A DNA stretch of 11,167 nucleotides from assembly GCA_026393955.1 (NCBI GenBank), contig JAPKZE010000178.1, positions 1 through 11,167 on the forward strand, written 5' to 3'. Below, in pieces: positions 1 to 5,760 of this stretch. The stretch comes from Candidatus Aminicenantota bacterium (GTDB lineage Bacteria > Acidobacteriota > Aminicenantia > Aminicenantales > Saccharicenantaceae). Numbering within the stretch: the stretch's first letter is position 1; every line of letters begins with the position of its first letter. The notes beneath the pieces were generated by a model, which saw only the letters and a program-made list of their open reading frames with translations, made no database searches and was not told the origin of the DNA. A program made the translations under genes and the position numbers.

Positions 1-34
1 GACCGGCACCGGCGGGCTCATCGGCGTCCTGGCC
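1..34. repeat. Direct repeat copy 1 (partner at 472-505)
   Basis: Bases 1-34 match 472-505 at 33 of 34 positions (the only difference is base 17, c versus a), and both copies are in the same codon phase of the same permease gene. The copy at 472-505 fits an FtsX membrane segment; the copy at the window edge does not fit its expected position well. Confidence 0.8.
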
Positions 35-679
35 AAGCGGGGCCAGATGTTCGGCCAGAGCCGGGACAATTTCGTCGGTCTGCCTATCACCACGCTGATG
101 AAATACTTCCGCTACGAGAAGGACGGCTTGGAGATCATGGCCACGCCCCGCAAGCCGGACACGCTCGGCGAGACGATCGAGCAGATCTCCGGCGTCCTCC
201 GCCAGCGCCGCAAGGTGCCCTACGGCAAGCCCAACGACTTCTCCATCATGACCCAGGACTCGATCGTCGACCTCTACAACCAGCTGACCGGCGCCGCCTA
301 CCTGGTCATGATGGTCATCTCCTCGATCGGCCTTCTGGTCGGCGGTATCGGGGTCATGAACATCATGCTCGTCTCGGTCAAGGAGAGGACCCGCGAGATC
401 GGCATCCGCAAGGCCATCGGCGCCCGGTCGGGCGATATCATGAAGCAGTTCCTCATCGAAGCGGTCTTCCTGACCGGCACCGGCGGGATCATCGGCGTCC
501 TGGCCGGCTTCGGCATCGCCCTCATCGTCAAGGCCACGACCCCGCTGCCGGCCACGGTCTCGCCCTGGTCGGTCGCGCTGGGACTGGCGGTCTCGGCCGC
601 GATCGGCCTCTTCTTCGGCATCTTCCCGGCCCAGAAGGCCGCCCACATGGACCCGATCGTGGCGCTCCGCTACGAATAA
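2..679 (+). CDS. MacB/FtsX-type ABC transporter permease, C-terminal part (5' end outside window)
   Basis: This is the membrane subunit of a MacB-like ABC exporter or mechanotransmission transporter of the inner membrane; the substrate cannot be told. The reading frame is open from base 2, and 225 residues are visible. The first part is the end of the periplasmic domain (GQSRDNFVGLPITT, typical of MacB-type permeases). An FtsX domain follows with three predicted membrane segments at about visible residues 98-123, 151-177 and 189-211. The conserved cytoplasmic loop RTREIGIRKAIGA and the closing motif PAQKAAHMDPIVALRYE are diagnostic of the family. The ATG at 47 is internal to the domain and is not a start. 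The extreme N-terminal visible residues (TGTGGLIGVLA) duplicate a later segment of the same protein and do not look like the beta-strand expected there, so the first ~30 bases may be unreliable. No partner ATPase is visible. Confidence 0.88.
   Translation, partial: TGTGGLIGVLAKRGQMFGQSRDNFVGLPITTLMKYFRYEKDGLEIMATPRKPDTLGETIEQISGVLRQRRKVPYGKPNDFSIMTQDSIVDLYNQLTGAAYLVMMVISSIGLLVGGIGVMNIMLVSVKERTREIGIRKAIGARSGDIMKQFLIEAVFLTGTGGIIGVLAGFGIALIVKATTPLPATVSPWSVALGLAVSAAIGLFFGIFPAQKAAHMDPIVALRYE
472..505. repeat. Direct repeat copy 2 (partner at 1-34)
   Basis: This copy lies within the second membrane segment of the permease and encodes TGTGGIIGVLA. It is the copy that makes sense for the family; see the partner at 1-34. 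Confidence 0.8.
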
Positions 680-705
680 GCCTCAGCGAAACCCTCCGCC
701 ACACG

Positions 706-778
706 TCGAGCGCTTATTCCCGAACGGGCCCTGTCCGGTGGCATCCCCCGGCCACCCGTTCTTGGAATAAGCGCTCGA
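706..778. terminator. Large stem-loop between convergent genes (bidirectional terminator or palindromic repeat)
   Basis: The outer arms 706-720 and 764-778 are a perfect 15-bp inverted repeat. After a small asymmetric bulge the stem continues with 722-728 pairing to 755-761 (gaacggg/cccgttc). An alternative inner pairing is 737-742 with 751-756. It sits between the permease stop (679) and the ribokinase stop (839), which converge, so a bidirectional terminator role is natural. There is no T-run directly after either arm, so it is not a canonical intrinsic terminator. Its length and exact outer arms would also fit a dispersed palindromic repeat. Confidence 0.6.
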
Positions 779-791
779 ATGAGCGGCTGAG

Positions 792-816
792 CGTGCGGGG
801 ATATGCCCCGAGCACG
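792..816. terminator. Small stem-loop downstream of ribokinase
   Basis: The arms cgtgc-gggg (792-800) and cccc-(ga)-gcacg (806-809, 812-816) form a 9-bp stem with a 2-nt bulge and a 5-nt loop. It lies 22 nt beyond the ribokinase stop on the minus strand. A termination or 3'-end stabilising role is possible; there is no T-run. Confidence 0.4.
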
Positions 817-838
817 AGATCCCGATCGAATCCGTCCG

Positions 839-1750
839 TTACTTCAGAAACGCGAGGATCTCGGAGCGGGTGGGGGCGGAGGGCTGGGCGCCGGCCCTCG
901 TGACGGAGATGGCCGCGGCGGCCTGGGCGAAGCGGAGGGCCTCGGCCAGCGGCCGCTCTTCCGCCAGGGCCACAGCCAGCGCCCCGTTGAAAACATCCCC
1001 CGCCGCCGTCGTGTCCACGGCCTCCACGCGGAAGGCCGGCAGAAATCCATCGAACTCCGGAGCCAGGGCGTAGACGCCGCGCTCGCCGAGGGTGACGACG
1101 ACCGTCCGGGGCCCGCGCGCCCGGAGCCGGGCGGCCGCGGCCCGGACGCCGCCTTCGTCCCTGACCGCGAGCCCGGACAGGAGCTCGGCCTCGGTCTCGT
1201 TGGGCGTCAGGACAGAGACGCGGGCGAGCAGTCGATCCTCGAGCGGCCGGGCCGGGGCCGGGTTGAGAATGACGGGCACGCCGTTCTCCCCCGCCCACCG
1301 CACCGCCGCCTCGACGGTCTCGATCGGCGACTCGAGCTGGAGAAGGACCATATCGGCGGCCGCCAGCGCGCCCGCCGCGGCGCCGACATCGGCGGCGGAA
1401 AGAAGCGCGTTGGCCCCGGAGGCGACCGAGATGCTGTTCTCGCCCCGGTCATCCACGTCGATCAAGGCGATCCCCGAGGCCGCGCCGGGCGTCCGGAGGA
1501 CGAAGCGCGTGTCGATGCCGTCGGCCGCGAACCCGTCCAGGGCCCGCTCGCCGAAGACATCGTCCCCGACCCGGGCGACGAAGGTCACGCGCCCCCCCGC
1601 TCGGGCCGCGGCCACGGCCTGGTTGGCCCCCTTGCCGCCGCCGGCCATCGAGAAGCCGCTGCCGAGCACCGTCTCGCCGGGCCGCGGGATGCGCGGCACA
1701 CGGACGATCATGTCCGTGTTGGAGCTGCCGACGACGAGGATGCGCTTCAC
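839..1750 (-). CDS. rbsK: Ribokinase (PfkB-family sugar kinase)
   Basis: This cytosolic kinase converts D-ribose plus ATP to ribose 5-phosphate, feeding the pentose phosphate and nucleotide pathways. The 303 residues match the usual ribokinase length. Visible motifs are the N-terminal substrate signature GGGKGANQAVAAARAG (residues 37-52), NPAP (163-166), TPNETEAELL (182-191), and the second PfkB signature DTTAAGDVFNGAL (246-258), in which D252 is the expected catalytic base. DTTAAGD with NPAP and TPNE is the ribokinase pattern, rather than fructokinase or adenosine kinase. The start is GTG at 1750: it overlaps the AlaX stop as GTGA and has GGGAG 6 nt upstream. A much longer reading frame continues upstream, but it is arginine/glycine-rich shadow of AlaX. 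It is the last gene of the leftward unit. No ribose transporter or regulator is nearby, so salvage of nucleoside-derived ribose is as likely as uptake. Confidence 0.93.
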   Translation of the reverse strand: MKRILVVGSSNTDMIVRVPRIPRPGETVLGSGFSMAGGGKGANQAVAAARAGGRVTFVARVGDDVFGERALDGFAADGIDTRFVLRTPGAASGIALIDVDDRGENSISVASGANALLSAADVGAAAGALAAADMVLLQLESPIETVEAAVRWAGENGVPVILNPAPARPLEDRLLARVSVLTPNETEAELLSGLAVRDEGGVRAAAARLRARGPRTVVVTLGERGVYALAPEFDGFLPAFRVEAVDTTAAGDVFNGALAVALAEERPLAEALRFAQAAAAISVTRAGAQPSAPTRSEILAFLK

Positions 1751-2937
1751 GCGTTCTCCCGCAGCCAGGCCGCGGCGGCGTCGACGGCCTCCCGGAGCCT
1801 CGCGGATCCGGCCATGACCAGCTCGACGAGCGAGGGCCCGCCGCCGCCCTTCACGGGAACGACGGCCGCGACGACCGGGACGAGCTGCCTCAGGTCCGCT
1901 TTCAGGCTCCCGGAACGGGCCAGGATGAGGTGCCCCTGACCTTCGCCCGCCGCGCCGTAGGCGACGGCGAGCTCGCCCCGCTTGACGACGGCGAGGGCCA
2001 GGGCCCGGGCTTCCTCCGGGGTCCGGTCGTCGAGGACCCCGGCGACGACGCGCCCGCCGGCCGCGCGGACGATCTCCTCGGATTCGAACGCGGCCAGCCG
2101 CTCCCCGAGCCCGCGGGCCCGCTTCTTCAGGGCCCTGTGCTCGGCCGCGAGCTTCTCGACCTGGGCGGACATGTCGCCCGGCGCGCAGGAGAACGAGGCC
2201 GCGAGACGGCGGGCCGCCCGGTCCTTGGCCCGATAATCGCGCAGGGCCCGCCCCCCGCACAGGAAATCGAAGCGGAGGTTGCCCCGGATCTTCTCGGTCG
2301 CCCCGAGCTTGATGAGCCCGATCTCGCCGGTCCGCCGGACGTGCGTTCCGCCGCAGGCCGAATAGTCGAAGCCGTCGACCTCGACGACCCTGAGCAGCCC
2401 CTGCTTCTTGGGCGGCCTCCGCAGCGGCACCTCCCCGATCCTGTCGTCGGGCACGAGGGTGGTCTTGACCTCGCGGTCCTCCCGGACGACGGTGTTGGCC
2501 CGGTCCTCGACCCGGTCGCAGTCGGCGTCGCTGATGCTCTTCAGGCCGATCTCGAGGGTCGAGATCTCGGGGCCCATGTGGAACGACAGCGTTTCGCCTT
2601 TGAGCAGCTCCCAGAAGGCCTGCGACAGGACGTGCTGGCCCGTATGCTGCTGCCGGTGGTCGGACCGCAACGCCCCGTCGATCCGGCCGCGCACGGTCCC
2701 CATGGGGAGCTCGGAGGCCAGGACGTGGAGGAGGACCCCGTCGAGATCGACGACCTCGAGGACCTCGACCCCGTCGAGCGTCCCCTTGTCCCGGGGCTGG
2801 CCGCCGGATTCCGGGTAGAACGCGGTGGCCTCGAGGACCACGGCCGGGCGGTTTTCATGCACCCGCCGCTCCACGATCGCGGCCTCGAATTCCAGAAGAT
2901 AGGCATCCTCGTCGTACAGCCGCCGCGTCTCAGCCAT
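1747..2937 (-). CDS. alaX: Alanyl-tRNA editing protein AlaX, long form
   Basis: This is a free-standing relative of the AlaRS editing region that hydrolyses Ser-tRNA(Ala) or Gly-tRNA(Ala) in trans. The 396 residues are arranged as a beta-barrel-like N-terminal part with YPESGGQPRDKG (41-52), the zinc/editing core with HTGQH (H98, H102) and CGGTH (C195, H199), the closing KIRGNLRFDF segment (216-225), then a charged helical linker (about 255-290) and a C-terminal DHHA1-like domain ending in the GGGGPSLVELVMAGS stretch (364-378). All four metal ligands are present, so it should be active. The start is ATG at 2937, with AGGAG 6 nt upstream; an in-frame TTG at 2955 lies at the palindrome edge and is less likely. 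It is separated from RNase HIII by 72 nt almost filled by an inverted repeat, and overlaps ribokinase by 4 nt. It contains no aminoacylation domain, so it is not a split AlaRS. Confidence 0.92.
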   Translation of the reverse strand: MAETRRLYDEDAYLLEFEAAIVERRVHENRPAVVLEATAFYPESGGQPRDKGTLDGVEVLEVVDLDGVLLHVLASELPMGTVRGRIDGALRSDHRQQHTGQHVLSQAFWELLKGETLSFHMGPEISTLEIGLKSISDADCDRVEDRANTVVREDREVKTTLVPDDRIGEVPLRRPPKKQGLLRVVEVDGFDYSACGGTHVRRTGEIGLIKLGATEKIRGNLRFDFLCGGRALRDYRAKDRAARRLAASFSCAPGDMSAQVEKLAAEHRALKKRARGLGERLAAFESEEIVRAAGGRVVAGVLDDRTPEEARALALAVVKRGELAVAYGAAGEGQGHLILARSGSLKADLRQLVPVVAAVVPVKGGGGPSLVELVMAGSARLREAVDAAAAWLRENA

Positions 2938-2953
2938 AGTCAGCTCCTGATTC

Positions 2954-3007
2954 AAATGGGGACGTTTCCCGTTTTGAGATCCCGAAAAACCGGAAACGTC
3001 CCCATTT
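2954..3007. repeat. Near-perfect palindrome with AATGGGGAC outer core (REP-like copy A)
   Basis: The arms 2954-2975 and 2986-3007 are 22 bp each, with one mismatch (2970 against 2991) and a 10-nt loop. The outer end reads AAATGGGGACG. It fills the gap between the RNase HIII stop (3010) and the AlaX ribosome-binding site (2944-2948). On the plus strand the stem is followed by seven T (3005-3011), resembling an intrinsic terminator for antisense transcription. In the direction of the operon there is only ATTTGAATC after the stem, so strong termination is not expected. It shares its outer core with the palindrome at 5539-5583. Confidence 0.85.
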
Positions 3008-3009
3008 TT

Positions 3010-3690
3010 TTAAACAAGCTTGGCGACGCCGGCCGCGGCCAGGACGCGGACGGTCGTCTTGAAGTGGGTCTTGGCCACCTTCTCGAGGATGTCGGGCCCC
3101 TTGGCCCGGACGAGCTTCACGGCCGCGGCCTCGACCAGGTCCGAGGCGCCCTTGGGCAGCTCGAGCCCGACTTCTTTGGACAGATAATGAAGCCTGCTCA
3201 GGAATTCGGCCCGGGCCAGGATGGAGGCGGCCGCGACCGCCGGATCCTCCTCGGCCCGGGGCATCTGGACGAGCTCGATCTCCCGGCCCTTCTGGAGCAG
3301 GGCGTTGCGGACGAACCGCTCGTCGCCGAACTGGTCCGTCACCGCCTTGCCCGCAGGCACGCGCTCGAGGATGTTCTCGATGGCCCGGGCGTGGCCCCAG
3401 GCCAGGAGCCGGTTGAGGTTGCGCAGCTTCGCCCAGAGCTCGTTGTACTTTTCCGGGCCGACAGCGACGATGGAGTGATAAGGATAGATCCGTTTGAGCG
3501 TCGCCGCGATCTCGTGACAGCGGGCGTCGGAGGTCCGTTTCGAGTCCTTGACCCCGAGCCCGCGCAGGACCTCCTCCTGGCCTTCGGGCATGAAGAACGC
3601 CGCGATGACGAGCGGCCCGAAAAAGTCCCCCTTGCCCGATTCGTCCGAGCCGATGCGGCCGGGTTCGGCCGCAAAGAGGCCCGCGGTCAT
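3010..3690 (-). CDS. rnhC: Ribonuclease HIII, short form lacking the N-terminal domain
   Basis: This enzyme cleaves the RNA strand of RNA/DNA hybrids (R-loops, primers). The DESGKGDFFGPL motif (residues 16-27) is the hallmark of RNase HIII as opposed to HII (DEAGRG). D16 and E17 are catalytic, with a third acidic residue at D119 (VTDQF) and a fourth in EEDPAVAAASILAR (E147-D149). The C-terminal segment ILEKVAKTHF (201-210) is also typical. The protein is only 226 residues; family members I know are near 300 and carry an N-terminal TBP-like substrate-binding domain, absent here. The start ATG at 3690 is supported by AGGAAGG just upstream and an ATGA overlap with the amidohydrolase stop. The frame stays open further upstream, but that sequence is shadow of the amidohydrolase. 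No frameshift remnant of the missing domain is seen. Confidence 0.92.
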   Translation of the reverse strand: MTAGLFAAEPGRIGSDESGKGDFFGPLVIAAFFMPEGQEEVLRGLGVKDSKRTSDARCHEIAATLKRIYPYHSIVAVGPEKYNELWAKLRNLNRLLAWGHARAIENILERVPAGKAVTDQFGDERFVRNALLQKGREIELVQMPRAEEDPAVAAASILARAEFLSRLHYLSKEVGLELPKGASDLVEAAAVKLVRAKGPDILEKVAKTHFKTTVRVLAAAGVAKLV

Positions 3691-5372
3691 CGGTCCTTCC
3701 TGTAGACGATGCGGCCGTCGACGACGGTCATCCGGACCTTGGCGGTCGCGATCTCCTCCGGCGGGATGGCGAAGATGTCCCGGTCGAGGACGATCAGGTC
3801 GGCCAGCTTCCCGGCCGCGATCGAGCCCTTGACCGCCTCGGCGAATTCCACCCAGGCGCCGTTCACGGTGTAGGCCCGGACGGATTCCTCGACGGAGACC
3901 TTCTCCGCCGGGACCCAGCCGCCGGGGTTCCGGCCGTCGAGCGTCCGGCGCGTCACCGCGGCGTAAATGCCGAGGATGGGGCTCAGAGGCGCGACGGTCC
4001 AATCCGAACCGAAGGCCAGGACGGCCCCGGCCCGCCGCAGGGACTCGAACGCGTACGTCGTCTTGGCCCGCTCGGGGCCGATCTTCGTTTCGGCCCAGCG
4101 GCCGTCGTCGATGGCGTGGTAGGGCTGGACGGCGGCGACGAGGCCCAACCGTCCGAACCGGGCGATGTCGGCCGGCCGCATGTGCTGGGCGTGCTCGACG
4201 CGCCAGCGCCGGTCCCGGGGCCCGTTGGCCGCGACGGCCCTCTCGTACATATCGAGGAGCAGGCTCACGGCCCGGTCGCCGATGGCGTGGATGGCCAGCT
4301 GGAGCCCGGCCCGATCGGCCTCGAGGATGCGCTTTTCCATGATCCCTTCGGGGAACATCTGGCCGTTGAGGAGGCCCGAGGTCTTCGGGGCGTCCGTATA
4401 GGGTTCGAAGAAATAGGCCGTCTCCGAGCCCAGAGAACCGTCCACGAAGCCCTTGAGGCCGGCCAGCCTGAGATAGGGGTCACCGAAAGGCGACTTCAGC
4501 TTGAGGCGGGCCACGGTCTCGATCTCCGTGATCGGGACATAGAGGTAGATCCGGGTCGTCAGCCGTCCCCTCCGGGCCAGCTCCTGGAAGACCTCGAAGC
4601 TGGCCGCGTCGGCCATCTCGTGAACGGAGGTGACGCCGTTCTCTGCGGCGTGGAGGATGGAAGCTTCGGCCGCCTCGAGCTTGTCCTCGAAGGAGGGATC
4701 GGGGATCCTGGCGTAGACGAGGTCCATGGCCGCGTCCTTGAGGATGCCGCTCGGCTCCCCTGTCGCCGGGTCCTTCTCGATCTCGCCGCCCGGAGGCGTC
4801 GGGGTGTCCTTCGTGACGCCGGCCAGCTTGAGGGCCAGGCTGTTGGCCACGATCATGTGCCCGTCATAGCGGTTGACGCAGACGGGATTGTCGGGCGTCA
4901 CCGCGTCGATCCAGTCCTTCCGCGGCAGCTCCACCGGGCTGAGCTGCTGGTGGTCCCAGTCGCCGTTGAGGATCCAGCGGCCGGGACCGAGCTCGCGGGC
5001 CTTGGCGGCGATGCGGGCCGTGAACTCCTCCCGGCTCCCGGCGTCGCGAAGCTGGATGCTCTTCAGCGCGAAGCCGCCGGCCAGGAAATGGGTGTGGCTG
5101 TCGATGAAGCCGGGCAGGACGAGCGCCCCGCCGAGGTCGACGCGCGTCTCGGCGGAGGCCGCCAGCCCCGCCAGCTCCGCCGCCGTCCCGACGGCGTAGA
5201 TCGTCCCGCCGCGGACGGCCACCGACTCGGCCCAGGGCCGGGCGGCGTCGCCGGTCCACACCTTGCCGTTGATCAGAACCAGGTCGACCATGTTCCCCTC
5301 CGCTGGCTTCTTGCAGCCGGGCAGGATCGTCAGAACCAGGATGAGAGCCATCCCAAAGCCAATCTTCTTCAT
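3687..5372 (-). CDS. YtcJ-like amidohydrolase family 3 lipoprotein
   Basis: This is a metal-dependent hydrolase of the Amidohydro_3/YtcJ group; the substrate is unknown (family members act on amides and N-acyl compounds). The 561 residues begin with a short lipoprotein signal: KK, a hydrophobic stretch, then LPGC with C20 as the lipidated cysteine, so it is anchored on the periplasmic side of a membrane. Motifs in order: IDSHTH (90-95, metal ligands H93 and H95), YDGHM (169-173), KGFVDGSLGS (307-316), IHAIGDRAV (361-369), VEHAQH (392-397), FGSDW (454-458, D457 catalytic/metal aspartate), and the closing composite beta-domain GSIAAGKLADLIVLDRD. The active site looks complete. The ATG at 5372 is preceded by GGAAGG and a good promoter at 5392-5420. 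It is the first gene of the leftward unit. Its periplasmic location contrasts with the cytosolic RNA enzymes downstream, so co-transcription probably reflects packing rather than shared function. Confidence 0.92.
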   Translation of the reverse strand: MKKIGFGMALILVLTILPGCKKPAEGNMVDLVLINGKVWTGDAARPWAESVAVRGGTIYAVGTAAELAGLAASAETRVDLGGALVLPGFIDSHTHFLAGGFALKSIQLRDAGSREEFTARIAAKARELGPGRWILNGDWDHQQLSPVELPRKDWIDAVTPDNPVCVNRYDGHMIVANSLALKLAGVTKDTPTPPGGEIEKDPATGEPSGILKDAAMDLVYARIPDPSFEDKLEAAEASILHAAENGVTSVHEMADAASFEVFQELARRGRLTTRIYLYVPITEIETVARLKLKSPFGDPYLRLAGLKGFVDGSLGSETAYFFEPYTDAPKTSGLLNGQMFPEGIMEKRILEADRAGLQLAIHAIGDRAVSLLLDMYERAVAANGPRDRRWRVEHAQHMRPADIARFGRLGLVAAVQPYHAIDDGRWAETKIGPERAKTTYAFESLRRAGAVLAFGSDWTVAPLSPILGIYAAVTRRTLDGRNPGGWVPAEKVSVEESVRAYTVNGAWVEFAEAVKGSIAAGKLADLIVLDRDIFAIPPEEIATAKVRMTVVDGRIVYRKDR

Positions 5373-5391
5373 GTCCTTCCCGTCGCTACCT

Positions 5392-5420
5392 TATATAAAA
5401 GAATCGCCCGTCGAAAGCAA
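5392..5420 (-). promoter_or_regulatory. Sigma-70-type promoter for the amidohydrolase operon
   Basis: On the minus strand TTGCTT (plus 5415-5420) and TATATA (plus 5392-5397) are separated by exactly 17 nt. The -10 lies 19 nt before the ATG at 5372, implying a very short leader with room only for the ribosome-binding site. This AT-rich island stands out in otherwise GC-rich sequence. Confidence 0.65.
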
Positions 5421-5538
5421 CCCGCTTTTCGGCCGACATCGGCGAGGTCTGTCCTCAGACTGAAGCATCTTGAGTGCCGAGGACGAACGTGCAGGGGCGA
5501 TGCCCGAGGAGGCCGTGGAAGGGCGGAGCGGGCATGGG

Positions 5539-5583
5539 TGAAGAATGGGGACACGTACCCAGGGTACATGTCCCCATTCTTCA
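5539..5583. repeat. Near-perfect palindrome with AATGGGGAC core (REP-like copy B)
   Basis: The arms 5539-5560 and 5562-5583 are 22 nt each around a single central base, with one G/A difference that would be a wobble pair in RNA. Each arm contains GAATGGGGACA near its outer end and GTACCC at its inner end. The outer core is shared with copy A at 2954-3007 while the inner halves differ. Confidence 0.85.
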
Positions 5584-5611
5584 GAGCGGAGCCCGGATGC
5601 GGAGCGAGCCG

Positions 5612-5630
5612 GCTCGCCGGGCCGGCGAGC
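5612..5630. repeat. GC-rich perfect hairpin within the element
   Basis: gctcgccgg (5612-5620) and ccggcgagc (5622-5630) are perfect inverted copies around base 5621. It overlaps a second small palindrome, gagccggctc, just upstream. It belongs to the right half of the 5462-5683 element. Confidence 0.6.
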
Positions 5631-5705
5631 GGCCGACGGAGGGCGCGCCCCGAACAAGGAGTCCAAGGCACGAAAGATGCTTCGAATGCAGAGCTTTGAC
5701 GACTG

Positions 5706-5714
5706 TGATAGAAT
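5706..5714 (+). promoter_or_regulatory. Extended -10 promoter for efp
   Basis: TGA-TAGAAT (5706-5714) is an extended -10 (TGn plus 5 of 6 matches to TATAAT). No good -35 lies at 16-18 nt; a TTGACG at 5696-5701 is too close to serve this -10. The start codon is 46 nt downstream, preceded by GGAGG at 5751-5755. Confidence 0.5.
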
Positions 5715-5760
5715 AGCGCATTCGACGGGCGATCCGCCGCCCCATCCTTCGGAGGACCCA

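Larger units (their letters stand above)
5462..5683. mobile_element. Nested inverted-repeat element of about 222 bp (MITE/REP-cluster-like, no coding capacity)
   Basis: The outer arms 5462-5484 and 5661-5683 are inverted copies matching at 19 of 23 positions, with the outermost 10 (gaagcatctt) perfect and inner blocks tgcc and ggac conserved. Inside lie the palindrome 5539-5583, whose centre (5561) is about 12 nt from the element's midpoint, and a further hairpin at 5612-5630. Partial symmetry continues between 5494-5512 and the ggcgcgcccc region near 5641-5652. No transposase and no obvious target-site duplication are seen. It occupies most of the gene-free stretch 5373-5760 and leaves both flanking promoters intact. 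Confidence 0.55.

Noticed and set aside
803..1939. 378-residue plus-strand frame opposite ribokinase
   Set aside because: It is an antisense shadow; the minus strand has both PfkB signatures.
1751..2260. N-terminal extension of ribokinase to 473 residues (possible fusion)
   Set aside because: The extra part is an arginine/glycine-rich out-of-frame reading of AlaX. Ribokinase homology starts exactly at the GTG at 1750, which overlaps the AlaX stop.
2938..2955. TTG start for AlaX adding six residues
   Set aside because: It has no ribosome-binding site, begins at the palindrome edge, and the ATG at 2937 has AGGAG at good spacing.
1930..3705. 591-residue open frame on the plus strand opposite AlaX and RNase HIII
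   Set aside because: It is an antisense shadow created by high third-position GC. Its composition is rich in G, R, P, D and E with no domain, and it is opposed by genes with complete motifs.
5447..5460. Small gtctg/cagac hairpin beside the inverted-repeat element
   Set aside because: A five-base-pair stem is expected by chance in GC-rich sequence, and no position-specific role is evident.
4116..5699. 527-residue open frame on the plus strand opposite the amidohydrolase
   Set aside because: It is an antisense shadow of a gene with a full active site and lipoprotein signal. It also runs through the intergenic palindromes.
5696..5701. TTGACG as the -35 of the efp promoter
   Set aside because: It is only 7 nt from the TAGAAT -10, and no reasonable -10 lies 16-18 nt downstream of it.
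5545..5760. 72-residue N-terminal extension of EF-P
   Set aside because: It starts inside the palindrome, crosses the promoter, and EF-P homology begins at the ATG at 5761 with GGAGG at 5 nt.
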